NCBI GenBank assembly: GCA_964540605.1
Contig: CAZINM010000001.1
Location: 1 to 39,778, forward strand
Source: CAZINM01 sp964540605
GTDB lineage: Bacteria; Patescibacteriota; Dojkabacteria; SC72; JAHDCA01
Direction of reading: 5' to 3'
Length of the DNA stretch: 39,778 nucleotides
Shown: positions 7,186 through 15,075 of the stretch, piece by piece
Position numbering within the stretch: position 1 is the first letter of the stretch
How the letters are laid out: the number at the start of each line of letters is the position of its first letter
Notes under the pieces: generated by a model
What the model was told of the DNA's origin: nothing
What the model saw: only the letters and a program-made list of their open reading frames with translations
The model's database searches: none
Translations under genes and position numbers: made by a program

Positions 7186-7746
7186 ATGGCAAGATTAAAA
7201 GAGGAATATAAAAATAGAATAAGACAGGAGATAGTAGACGAATTGAAGTTAGGTAATCTTATGGCAGCTCCTACTATTAAAAAGATAGTAGTGAATTCTG
7301 GCGTTGGTGAAGCTGTTACAAACTCGGCAGCTATTGATGAAGTTGTTGAGATCCTTGAATTGATCACAGGACAAAAACCTGTTGTATCAAAATCAAAGAA
7401 AGCTGTCTCAGCATTCAAATTAAGAGAGAATATGGATATAGGTGTTCATGTTACATTAAGAGGTGAATATATGTGGGAATTCTTTGACAAATTAATAAAT
7501 GTTGTATTACCTAGGACTAAAGATTTCAGAGGCTTACCAGTTACTTCTTTTGATAACGATGGAAATTACTCCTTAGGTATAGAAGAGCATACTGTTTTCC
7601 CTGAGATCGATCATAATAAAGTACAAAAGATCAGATCTCTTCAGGTTACTATTGTCATGGATTCAAAAGATAGTGGATCTTCTAAATTATTATTGGATAA
7701 ATTCGGTTTTCCTTTTAAGAAAGATGGCAAAGAAATCAAAGATTGA
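7186..7746 (+). CDS. rplE: 50S ribosomal protein L5
   Basis: 5S rRNA-binding protein of the central protuberance. Motifs: IKKIVVNSGVGEAV, the TGQKPVVSKSKKAVSAFKLR block, VTLRGEYMWEF and DFRGLP, with the GIEEHTVFPEID segment. The length of 186 aa is normal. It overlaps the following S14 gene by 23 bases. Confidence 0.96.
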   Translation: MARLKEEYKNRIRQEIVDELKLGNLMAAPTIKKIVVNSGVGEAVTNSAAIDEVVEILELITGQKPVVSKSKKAVSAFKLRENMDIGVHVTLRGEYMWEFFDKLINVVLPRTKDFRGLPVTSFDNDGNYSLGIEEHTVFPEIDHNKVQKIRSLQVTIVMDSKDSGSSKLLLDKFGFPFKKDGKEIKD

Positions 7747-7918
7747 GCAAGAAAAAAGATATAAGAGAAAGAAAGTACACTCGACAAAAGTCTATAATAG
7801 GTGTAAAGTTTGTGGCCGTCCTAGAGCGTATTTCAGAGACTTCGGTTTGTGTAGGATCTGTTTTAGGAATTTAGCTCATGAAGGTGAATTGCCTGGCGTG
7901 AAAAAATCAGTTTGGTAA
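7724..7918 (+). CDS. rpsN: 30S ribosomal protein S14, zinc-binding type
   Basis: Short, zinc-binding form of S14. Two CxxC pairs are visible: CKVCGRPRA and CRICFRNLA, followed by the conserved GELPGVKKSVW end. The ATG at 7724 gives MAKKSKIEQE and 64 aa, matching the 61-aa class. The gene starts inside the 3' end of L5. Confidence 0.95.
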   Translation: MAKKSKIEQEKRYKRKKVHSTKVYNRCKVCGRPRAYFRDFGLCRICFRNLAHEGELPGVKKSVW

Positions 7919-7935
7919 ATTTTTATATATTAGTG

Positions 7936-8319
7936 ATGGTAAACGATACAGTATCAGATACATTAACAAGATTAAAAAATGCAGTTGAAAGAGGTTCAGA
8001 AACTGTATTGGTTTATGATAACAAGATGTCTAGAAGTATCTTAGATATTCTTGTAAAGGAAACATTTGTTGAAAAATATACGGAAGTTGAGGGAGGAATT
8101 GAAGCAACCTTAAAATATAGTGAGTCTGGAGAACCTAAGGTCGTTAACTTTCAGAGGGTAAGTAAACCTGGGCAAAGGATATATGTTAGTTCAAAGGAGA
8201 TTGAACCTGTTGTAAATGGTCGTGGTATATCGATCATCAGTACCTCTAAAGGGCTTATGACTGGAGCTATGGCCAGATCTCAGGGAGTTGGTGGAGAATA
8301 TATTTGTAATGTTTGGTAA
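7936..8319 (+). CDS. rpsH: 30S ribosomal protein S8
   Basis: 16S rRNA-binding protein of the platform. Starts VNDTVSDTLTRLKNA and has the RVSKPGQRIYVSSKEI and ISIISTSKGLMTGAMAR motifs, ending GGEYICNVW. The ATG at 7936 (127 aa) gives the family N-terminus; an in-frame TTG at 7912 would overlap S14. The E. coli protein also regulates the spc operon; no equivalent target was identified here. Confidence 0.95.
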   Translation: MVNDTVSDTLTRLKNAVERGSETVLVYDNKMSRSILDILVKETFVEKYTEVEGGIEATLKYSESGEPKVVNFQRVSKPGQRIYVSSKEIEPVVNGRGISIISTSKGLMTGAMARSQGVGGEYICNVW

Positions 8320-8321
8320 AT

Positions 8322-8864
8322 ATGTCAAGAATAGGAATTGTACCAATAAAAATTGAAGATGGCGTGTCTATAGAAGTTACTGGTAATAAAGCGGTGATAA
8401 CTGGTCCAATGGGTAATATTGAGATTACTATCCCTGACGATGTAAATATTGAAACAAAGGAAGGTAATGCTATTGTTACGAGGACACAAGAGACGAAGCA
8501 AGCTAAATCAAATCATGGCACATTAAGAATGCTTGTAGCGAATGCGGTAGAAGGTGTTAAGAATGGATTCCAGAAAAAACTAGAAGTTGTTGGTGTAGGT
8601 TATAGGGCAAAGATGGAAGGTAATAATATTTCTATTGCTCTCGGCTTGAACCACCCAGTGATATTTAAAGAAGTAGAAGGAATTACATTTGAAGTACCAG
8701 ATAAAAATACTATTATTATTAAGGGTATTGATAAACAAAAAGTCGGACTTGTAGCAGCAATGATACGAGAATTACGAAAACCTGAACCTTATAAAGGAAA
8801 AGGTATAAAATACGAAGATGAAGTAGTAAGAAGAAAGAGTGCGAAAGTTGTAAGCGCATCTTAG
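8322..8864 (+). CDS. rplF: 50S ribosomal protein L6
   Basis: Two-domain protein near the factor-binding site. Starts MSRIGIVPIKI and has the GTLRMLVANAVEGV and KKLEVVGVGYRAKMEG blocks and the C-terminal RKPEPYKGKGIKYEDE motif. ATG 8322 is chosen, directly after the S8 stop; 180 aa is normal. Confidence 0.96.
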   Translation: MSRIGIVPIKIEDGVSIEVTGNKAVITGPMGNIEITIPDDVNIETKEGNAIVTRTQETKQAKSNHGTLRMLVANAVEGVKNGFQKKLEVVGVGYRAKMEGNNISIALGLNHPVIFKEVEGITFEVPDKNTIIIKGIDKQKVGLVAAMIRELRKPEPYKGKGIKYEDEVVRRKSAKVVSAS

Positions 8865-8899
8865 AATATTAATATTTATGTATTTATTGGATTAATAGT

Positions 8900-9229
8900 A
8901 TGGCTCATATAAAGGAAGAAAGTAGAATAAAAAGGAAGCTACATATAAGAAAGAAACTATATGGAAAAGCTGATAAGCCAAGAGTATTTGTTTTTAAGAG
9001 CAACAAATTCATGTATGTCGGCGTATCTGATGATGTGAACGGTAAAGTTCTTATGAGCTTGAAATCTGATAAGAACATTAAGAGTGCTTCTGAATTAGGA
9101 GAGAATATCGGTAAGAAGATATTAGAAACGGGTATTAAGAATGTTGTATTTGATAGAAGTGGGTATAAGTATCATGGTAAAGTAGCAGCTTTAGCTGATG
9201 GTATACGAAAAGCTGGAGTAATAATGTAA
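8900..9229 (+). CDS. rplR: 50S ribosomal protein L18
   Basis: 5S rRNA-binding protein. The RIKRKLHIRKKLYG start and the C-terminal VVFDRSGYKYHGKVAALADGI block identify it. The length is 109 aa, slightly short for the family (about 117). It follows L6 after 35 AT-rich bases with no Shine-Dalgarno. Confidence 0.95.
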   Translation: MAHIKEESRIKRKLHIRKKLYGKADKPRVFVFKSNKFMYVGVSDDVNGKVLMSLKSDKNIKSASELGENIGKKILETGIKNVVFDRSGYKYHGKVAALADGIRKAGVIM

Positions 9230-9248
9230 TTAATTAATGGTCTAAGTA

Positions 9249-9977
9249 ATGAAAAATAGAGAGAGTAAATACGAATCAAAAACAGTAGAAATAAGGAGAG
9301 TAGCTAAGGTTACTAGCGGAGGTAAAAGGCTTAGATTTAGTGCTATGGTTGTTGCTGGAGATAGAAATGGTACAGTTGGTGTAGGTTTGGGAAGGGGTGT
9401 TGATACAAGAAGCGCTATTGAAAAAGCTACAAGACAAGCTGAGAAAGCTGCACGAAAGATCCAATTGATAGGTGATACTATACCTCATGAGATCAAACAC
9501 AAGTCTGGTGCTGCAGAAGTTCTTTTAAGACCTGCACGACCTGGTACAGGAGTTATAGCTGGATCATCAGTAAGAACAGTTCTTGAACTTTGTGGTATTG
9601 ATAATGTTTATGGAAAGATGCTTGGATCTAACAATATAATAATGAATACATACTGTACTTTCGAAGCTTTGCAAGTACTAAGAAGTGGTAGAGTTCTTGA
9701 GAAGATGCATAAAATGAAAGATAGGTTACATCTAAAAGAGCAGTTAGATGCAGAAAGAAAAAAGCGAGAGTCTTTGATCAGGAAAAAGAGTGAAGATTCT
9801 AAGAAAAAAGGTAAGAATGATAGAAAAGATAAAAAATATAGAAGTTTTAAAACAAAGAGATATACAGATCATAAAACAGAAGTAACACCAGCACCTACGG
9901 TAAAGCAACCCGATATAAAAGAACAAGAGGTAAAAAATGTCGAGACTACACAAGTAGAAGTAAAACCAAAAGAGTAA
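9249..9977 (+). CDS. rpsE: 30S ribosomal protein S5 with a charged C-terminal extension
   Basis: Protein at the mRNA entrance with a double-stranded-RNA-binding fold. Core features are KRLRFSAMVVAGDRNGTVGV and the second-half GVIAGSSVRTVLELCGI block. The core ends near residue 165, as in E. coli (166 aa). A further 75 or so residues follow that are very rich in K, R, D and E and then V, T and P, with no recognisable fold. The frame is intact, so the tail is translated. L15 follows after 19 bases; L30, usually between them, is absent. Confidence 0.95.
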   Translation: MKNRESKYESKTVEIRRVAKVTSGGKRLRFSAMVVAGDRNGTVGVGLGRGVDTRSAIEKATRQAEKAARKIQLIGDTIPHEIKHKSGAAEVLLRPARPGTGVIAGSSVRTVLELCGIDNVYGKMLGSNNIIMNTYCTFEALQVLRSGRVLEKMHKMKDRLHLKEQLDAERKKRESLIRKKSEDSKKKGKNDRKDKKYRSFKTKRYTDHKTEVTPAPTVKQPDIKEQEVKNVETTQVEVKPKE

Positions 9978-9996
9978 TATAAATCGAAATTAATAA

Positions 9997-10440
9997 ATGA
10001 AACTACACACATTGCCAGAAAGGAAAAATAGAATAAAAAAGAAGACAAGGATCGGAAGAGGTTATGGAACTGGTTCCGGTGGTCATACAGTTGGAAGAGG
10101 AACAAAAGGTCAAAAGTCACGATCTGGTCATAAATCTATGATACTTTTCGAAGGTGGTAATGTACCTTTTTACAGAAGAATGCCTAAATATCGTGGGTTT
10201 AAGAGAAATCAAAAAATATATGCACAACCTATTAATTTAGATGTGATAAACAATAACTATTCTTCAGATGAAGTTGTTTCAGTAGAAACATTAAGAGATA
10301 AAGGACTAATTAGGAAAGGTACTACAAGAGTAAAGGTTTTAAGCGGAGGCGAATTGAATAAGAAGGTTGTTATCAAAGGATTAGAATTATCTGCATCTGC
10401 GGAACAAAGTGTAATAGCATCTGGTAGTAAAGTTGAGTAA
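9997..10440 (+). CDS. rplO: 50S ribosomal protein L15
   Basis: Late-assembly protein. The long basic N-terminus has TRIGRGYGTGSGGHTVGRG followed by KGQKSRSGHK and the FEGGNVPFYRRMPKYRGF block. The C-terminal VKVLSGGELNKKV and A-rich helix match the family. The length of 147 aa is normal. It is followed by secY, as usual. Confidence 0.97.
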   Translation: MKLHTLPERKNRIKKKTRIGRGYGTGSGGHTVGRGTKGQKSRSGHKSMILFEGGNVPFYRRMPKYRGFKRNQKIYAQPINLDVINNNYSSDEVVSVETLRDKGLIRKGTTRVKVLSGGELNKKVVIKGLELSASAEQSVIASGSKVE

Positions 10441-10460
10441 AGAGTTGATTCTTTAAAAAT

Positions 10461-11732
10461 ATGTTAAATAAGACTTTAAATTCTGTTAAATCAGCATTTC
10501 GTACAAAAGAAGTGCGTGAAAGATTAGTATTTTCCTTGTTGGTAATTGTTATCTTCAGACTTTTTGCAGCTATTCCAGTTGTAGGTATCGATTCAGGTGC
10601 ACTTTCCGAATTATTCAGTAAATTAGGTGGAATTGGAGATACAATATCTACTGTTTCTGGTGGCGTTTTAGAAACAGCTTCTGTTGTTGCTATAGGACTA
10701 GGTCCATATATCAATGCTTCTATTATCCTTCAATTGTTAGGTTCAATAATACCTAAATTGGAAGAGCTCAGAAAAGAAGGTACTAATGGTAGAAGAATAA
10801 TAAGTATGTATACGCGTTATTTGACTGTACCTTTTGCAATTCTTCAATCTTTTGTTATCTATTCAACATTAAGAGGATTTGGTCTTGTAGGTGAACTGGA
10901 AACCTTACAATTGGTTGCCATGATAGCTACATTAACAGGTGGTTCATTATTTATGATGTGGTTGGGTGAGATAGTTACAGAGAAAGGTTTTGGTAGTGGT
11001 TCTTCATATCTTATTTTCCTTGGTATTGTTGCGGGTCTTCCTGGAATAGTAACTAATAATTTACGAACTGCTGATTGGGTAGATATTTTAGTATTTGTAT
11101 TGATCTTCTTACTAATGATTGCAGCTACAATATACATTACACAGGGTGAAAGAAGAGTAAATATAATGTATTCAAGAAGGGTTAGAGCTACAGGGAATCA
11201 AGATAATTATGTCCCAATGAAATTAACTCAATTTGGAGTTATGCCTGTTATCTTTGCGGTATCTTTCTTAAGTTTTCCGCAACTTATTGGTCAATTCTTA
11301 ATAAGTAAGGATTATAACGAGAATTTGACAACAATTTCTCAGACTGTTGTTGATTTCGTTTCCAACACTAATTTTCAAAATATCATGACATTTATATTAG
11401 TTGTTGCTTTTTCATTCTTTTATATCACCGTAGTATTTAATGCAGAGGAGCTTGCAGAGAATCTACAAAAACAGGGAGCTTTCATTCCTGGTATACGACC
11501 TGGCAAACAGACAGCAACATATCTACGAGGTACAAGTTTCAAGTTAACAGCTGTCGGGTCTGTATTTTTGGCTATAATAGCGATACTACCTTCGATCCTA
11601 TTACAATTGGGATTGATATCTTCATCAATAATGTCTGGAACAGGTTTGTTGATCGTTATTGGTGTGATACTTGAAGTTAAACGACAGATCGAATCTATGA
11701 TTGTTGTTAGAAGCTACGATAAATATTTATAA
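10461..11732 (+). CDS. secY: Protein translocase subunit SecY
   Basis: Pore subunit of the Sec translocon in the inner membrane. The length of 423 aa and about ten hydrophobic segments fit the family. Motifs: ALSELFSKLGG near the plug, GLGPYINASIILQLLG in TM2, ERRVNIMYSRR in a cytoplasmic loop and PGIRPGKQTATYL in the C5-region loop. Position after L15 and before adk is the ancestral order. Degenerate SecD/SecF-like genes lie at the right-hand end of this window. Confidence 0.97.
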   Translation: MLNKTLNSVKSAFRTKEVRERLVFSLLVIVIFRLFAAIPVVGIDSGALSELFSKLGGIGDTISTVSGGVLETASVVAIGLGPYINASIILQLLGSIIPKLEELRKEGTNGRRIISMYTRYLTVPFAILQSFVIYSTLRGFGLVGELETLQLVAMIATLTGGSLFMMWLGEIVTEKGFGSGSSYLIFLGIVAGLPGIVTNNLRTADWVDILVFVLIFLLMIAATIYITQGERRVNIMYSRRVRATGNQDNYVPMKLTQFGVMPVIFAVSFLSFPQLIGQFLISKDYNENLTTISQTVVDFVSNTNFQNIMTFILVVAFSFFYITVVFNAEELAENLQKQGAFIPGIRPGKQTATYLRGTSFKLTAVGSVFLAIIAILPSILLQLGLISSSIMSGTGLLIVIGVILEVKRQIESMIVVRSYDKYL

Positions 11733-11739
11733 TAATCCT

Positions 11740-12405
11740 ATGGATATAAAAACAGCGATATTTCACGGACCTTCAGGTTCCGGAAAAGATACTCAATTGG
11801 ACCTCTTAGAGAGATCTATCGAATTTCAGAGAATTTCTGTCAGTGCAGTTATGGCAAAATTAAAGGAAGAGAACAACAAAACGGCAATGTTAGCGGATGA
11901 ATATGGTAAACGAGGTGAACTTTATCCTGATGAGTTAGTTTACGAAATGTTAGATATTTGGGTCTCAAGGTTAGATCCAAGTTCTAATTGGTATTTTGTT
12001 TCGCCAGTAAGAAAAGCTACTCAGATAAAGCTTTTTGACGATTTATTAAGGAAATTCGATCGAGAATTGGATCTATTTGTACATTTTGATCTTTCAGAAG
12101 GTTCAGCAATAGAGAGAATGTCATTAAGAACCTATTGCCCTATTTGTTCTGCTACATATCATTCAAAGTATAAGAAAGAGAAAAATGAGGGGCTTTGTGA
12201 TAATGATGGTACGAAATTAATTACTAGAGATGATGATAAGCCCGATGCAATAAGAAAAAGGCTTTCTTGGTATAAAGATGAGATCACACCTATTTTAGAC
12301 GAGTATAGACAAAGAGGAGTATTATTGGAAATTGATGCATCTCCTTCAATTCAAGAGATCCAAAAAGATCTATTATCCAGAATGAAAGAGTATGAAAAAA
12401 GATAA
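11740..12405 (+). CDS. adk: Adenylate kinase, divergent
   Basis: Catalyses ATP + AMP to 2 ADP. The P-loop is GPSGSGKDTQ (10-19). A zinc-type LID is visible with C133, C136, C153 and D156 (CPIC and CDND), and a GELYPDELV stretch matches the family GELVPDEV. The usual DGFPRT signature is replaced by VSPVRKAT, keeping the Arg that would touch the AMP phosphate. The length of 221 aa is normal. ATG 11740 is preferred over an upstream TTG inside secY. The 3' end overlaps map by 14 bases. Another NMP kinase is possible, but position and LID favour Adk. Confidence 0.85.
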   Translation: MDIKTAIFHGPSGSGKDTQLDLLERSIEFQRISVSAVMAKLKEENNKTAMLADEYGKRGELYPDELVYEMLDIWVSRLDPSSNWYFVSPVRKATQIKLFDDLLRKFDRELDLFVHFDLSEGSAIERMSLRTYCPICSATYHSKYKKEKNEGLCDNDGTKLITRDDDKPDAIRKRLSWYKDEITPILDEYRQRGVLLEIDASPSIQEIQKDLLSRMKEYEKR

Positions 12406-13138
12406 TCAAGAGATCAAAATTGAAAAGATGACCCAATCTGCACAAATATGCTCAGAGATATTCGATAAAGTCATTTCAGAAGTTAAAGCGGGGGTTTCCT
12501 TGAAATATCTTGATGAAATAGCTGAATATGAGTGTAAAAAACACTCTGTAAAACCTGCGTTTAAAGGTTATGGTGGGTTTCCTGCGACGATATGTACAGG
12601 GGTAAATGATATTGTAGTTCACGGTATTCCAGACGACTACATCTTAGTAGATGGTGACATTGTAAGTGTCGATTTCGGTATTAAATACGAGGATGTATTC
12701 AGTGATATGGCAAAAACATTAGGTATAGGCACAATTACTCCAAACGCAAAAAAACTATTAGAAGCTACTAAAGAAGCCTTATTTGCAGGTATTAATGCGG
12801 CAAAAACTGGTAATACTGTCGGAGATATTGGAAATGCTATAGAATCAGTTGCAAAACGAAATGGGTTCTCAGTTGTCAGAGAGATGGTTGGACATGGAAT
12901 AGGGTATGATCTTCATGAAGAACCAAACATACCAGGATATGGTAGAAAAGGTTCCGGAGATAAGCTTTATTCAGGTCAAACAATTGCTATAGAGGCAATA
13001 ATTAATGAAGGTAGTCCAGATATTTTTGTAGACAGTGACGATGACTGGACAACTTTTACGGAAGATGGTATGCTCTCAGCACTTTTTGAACATACCGTTA
13101 TAGTTGACAATAAGCCAACTATTTTAACGGCTTGGTAA
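12392..13138 (+). CDS. map: Type I methionine aminopeptidase
   Basis: Removes the initiator Met from nascent proteins, after deformylation. The five metal ligands of the pita-bread fold are present: Asp in SVDFG, Asp in FSDMAKT, His in MVGHGIG, Glu in IAIEAI and Glu in LFEHT. The substrate-pocket NDIVVHGIPDD is also conserved. The length of 248 aa is typical of the short type I form. It starts inside the end of adk. Confidence 0.96.
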   Translation: MKKDNQEIKIEKMTQSAQICSEIFDKVISEVKAGVSLKYLDEIAEYECKKHSVKPAFKGYGGFPATICTGVNDIVVHGIPDDYILVDGDIVSVDFGIKYEDVFSDMAKTLGIGTITPNAKKLLEATKEALFAGINAAKTGNTVGDIGNAIESVAKRNGFSVVREMVGHGIGYDLHEEPNIPGYGRKGSGDKLYSGQTIAIEAIINEGSPDIFVDSDDDWTTFTEDGMLSALFEHTVIVDNKPTILTAW

Positions 13139-13167
13139 TTGCATATCCTAATTACCTTTGATATAAT
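13139..13167 (+). promoter_or_regulatory. Internal promoter upstream of infA
   Basis: TTGCAT (13139-13144) and a perfect TATAAT (13162-13167) are 17 bases apart, and TGA precedes the -10 box. It lies in one of the few longer spacers of the superoperon (75 bases), so the IF-1/L36/S13/S11/S4/RpoA segment probably has its own start near 13174. Confidence 0.6.
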
Positions 13168-13213
13168 CCGAAGGTTTTAGGTATAACTAATATATAAGGG
13201 GTTTTTAAGCTTA

Positions 13214-13465
13214 ATGCCTGAAAACGAAGAGCAGATCAAGGATAGTAAACGGGTTGTAGAGGTAGATGGTGTTGTTAAAGAGTGTCTACCAAATACAAAG
13301 TTTATTGTGGAGATAGATGTGAACGGAAATAAGCACGATATTACCGGGTATCTTTCTGGTAAAATGAGGATGTTTTACATTCGAATCCTTGAAGGAGATA
13401 AAGTTAAGCTTGAGATAACTCCTTATGATCCGACTCAGGGTCGTATTGTTTATAGATATAAATAG
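13214..13465 (+). CDS. infA: Translation initiation factor IF-1
   Basis: Single OB-fold factor that binds the 30S A site during initiation. The C-terminal GDKVKLEITPYDPTQGRIVY motif is diagnostic, and GYLSGKMRMFYIRILEGD matches the core. It is 83 aa rather than the usual 72 because of an acidic N-terminal extension of about ten residues. It follows the internal promoter. Confidence 0.96.
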   Translation: MPENEEQIKDSKRVVEVDGVVKECLPNTKFIVEIDVNGNKHDITGYLSGKMRMFYIRILEGDKVKLEITPYDPTQGRIVYRYK

Positions 13466-13477
13466 AAAACCAAAATT

Positions 13478-13594
13478 ATGAAGGTACAGTCGTCAGTAAA
13501 AAAAAGGTGCAGGAATTGCTATGTAGTTAGGAGAAAAGGTAGAGTTTATGTCTACTGCAAGAAAGATCCTAAACATAAACAAAGACAAGGTTAA
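13478..13594 (+). CDS. rpmJ: 50S ribosomal protein L36
   Basis: A 38-residue zinc-ribbon protein that starts MKVQSSVKKRC. The metal ligands C11, C14, C27 and H33 are all present, as in the zinc-binding form of L36. It lies 12 bases after infA and 17 before S13, its standard position. Confidence 0.93.
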   Translation: MKVQSSVKKRCRNCYVVRRKGRVYVYCKKDPKHKQRQG

Positions 13595-13611
13595 TATTTT
13601 TATATTTAAAA

Positions 13612-13995
13612 ATGGCTAGAATAGCAGGTATTGAAATTCCAGATAATAAAGTATTAAAGGTAGCGTTAACCTACATTTATGGTGTCGGAGATACAGCTTC
13701 AGGATCAATTATAAAAGAACTAAAACTTGATCCAACAGTAAGAGTTAAAGAACTATCTGAAACAGAATTGAATGATCTAAGAAAATATATTGAAGAGAAT
13801 CTCGAAGTAGAAGGTGAATTAAGACAAAAAGTTTTTAGAAATATTAAAAGGTTAAAAGATATTAGAGCATACCGTGGTATCAGACATAAACTTGGTCTAC
13901 CAGTTAGAGGTCAAAGGACAAGAGTAAATGCCAGAACCAGAAAAGGAAAGTCTCAACCTATTGGTGGATTGAAACAAAAGATCAGTAAGACATAA
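13612..13995 (+). CDS. rpsM: 30S ribosomal protein S13
   Basis: Head protein that contacts the P-site tRNA and S19. MARIAGIEIPDNKVLKVALT, YGVG and the C-terminal YRGIRHKLGLPVRGQRT followed by NARTRKG are all present. The length of 127 aa is normal. It starts with ATG after an A/T-rich spacer without a Shine-Dalgarno sequence. Confidence 0.97.
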   Translation: MARIAGIEIPDNKVLKVALTYIYGVGDTASGSIIKELKLDPTVRVKELSETELNDLRKYIEENLEVEGELRQKVFRNIKRLKDIRAYRGIRHKLGLPVRGQRTRVNARTRKGKSQPIGGLKQKISKT

Positions 13996-14013
13996 AATTT
14001 ATAATTATTAGAA

Positions 14014-14421
14014 GTGGATAAAGAAAAGAAAGTAATAAAAGTAAAAGAAGTAACAAAGAAGAAGAAAAAGATATCTGTAGATTCAGGTAGAGCCTATGTT
14101 CAGGCTACTTTTAATAATACAATTATTACTTTAACTGATGGTGAGGGTAATACTCTTGTACAAAGCAGTCCAAGTGCTGTTGGTTTTAGTGGATCGAAAA
14201 GGAGCACTGCTTTTGCTGCAACAAAAGCTGCAAAAGAAGCTGCTATGTCAGCAATTAAGAAATATGGATTGAAAGAGGTGAAAGTTTATATTTCTGGTGT
14301 CGGCACAGGTAGGAATGCTGCTGTAAAAGGGCTTGATAGTGCCGGATTGAGGATCACTTATTTAGCAGATAGAACGCCTATTGCGCATAATGGCTGCAGA
14401 GCAAAGAGAATGCCATCATAG
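14014..14421 (+). CDS. rpsK: 30S ribosomal protein S11
   Basis: Platform protein. Recognised by GRAYVQATFNNTIITLTD and the C-terminal RTPIAHNGCRAKR. A GTG start at 14014 gives 135 aa with a lysine-rich N-terminus of about 20 residues. The usual GPGPGR motif reads GVGTGR here, and the tail ends MPS instead of the common RRV. These are modest departures in an otherwise clear S11. Confidence 0.95.
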   Translation: MDKEKKVIKVKEVTKKKKKISVDSGRAYVQATFNNTIITLTDGEGNTLVQSSPSAVGFSGSKRSTAFAATKAAKEAAMSAIKKYGLKEVKVYISGVGTGRNAAVKGLDSAGLRITYLADRTPIAHNGCRAKRMPS

Positions 14422-14443
14422 TATTTATTTAAATAAACAGATA

Positions 14444-15055
14444 ATGGGAAGATATACAGGACCAAAAGAAAAATTAAGTAGAAGAGAAGGAGTTAACTTG
14501 TTCCTTAAAGGATCGAGATCTTTTTCAGAAAAGAATGGAGTCGAAAGAAGGCCTTTTGCTCCAGGACAACATGGTAACAAAAGAAGGGCTAGATTGTCTA
14601 ACTATGGTTTACAATTAAGGGAGAAGCAGAAAGTTAAGAGAATCTATGGAATGAGAGAGAGACAATTCAACAATGCATATCACGAAGCAAATAGAAGATC
14701 AAAGGTAAACAATTCTGATAAAGGAATGGAACTTTTAACTTTGCTTGAGACTAGATTGGACAATGTTGTTTATGTATTAGGTCTTGCACCTTCCAGATCA
14801 GCAGCAAGACAATATGTTACTCACAAGCATGTGAAGGTTAATGGAAAAACTTTAAATATTCCTTCTCATAATGTTTCAATTGGGGATCTTATCGAGCTTA
14901 AAAAAGCTTCATTAGCTCCTCAAGAAAAATTGGTTACTACTCCTCAGTGGTTATCACAAGAAAAAACTGCAGGAAAAGTAATAGGACTTCCTTCGAGAGA
15001 GGATGTAGATCCTGGTATCAAGGAAAACTTAATTATTGAGTTCTATTCTAGATAA
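14444..15055 (+). CDS. rpsD: 30S ribosomal protein S4
   Basis: Primary 16S-binding protein with an S4 RNA-binding domain. The start at ATG 14444 gives MGRYTGPKEKLSRREG and 203 aa, matching the family; an in-frame ATG at 14381 lies inside S11 and is rejected. PFAPGQHGNKRR, YGLQLREKQK and the S4-domain ARQYVTHKHVKVNGK are visible. It lacks a zinc-binding cysteine cluster at the N-terminus. Confidence 0.97.
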   Translation: MGRYTGPKEKLSRREGVNLFLKGSRSFSEKNGVERRPFAPGQHGNKRRARLSNYGLQLREKQKVKRIYGMRERQFNNAYHEANRRSKVNNSDKGMELLTLLETRLDNVVYVLGLAPSRSAARQYVTHKHVKVNGKTLNIPSHNVSIGDLIELKKASLAPQEKLVTTPQWLSQEKTAGKVIGLPSREDVDPGIKENLIIEFYSR

Positions 15056-15075
15056 GATTAGTTAAATGTAAGTTA

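Noticed and set aside
14381..14443. A longer S4 start
   Set aside because: It lies inside the 3' end of S11, and MGRYTGPKEK at 14444 is the conserved S4 start.
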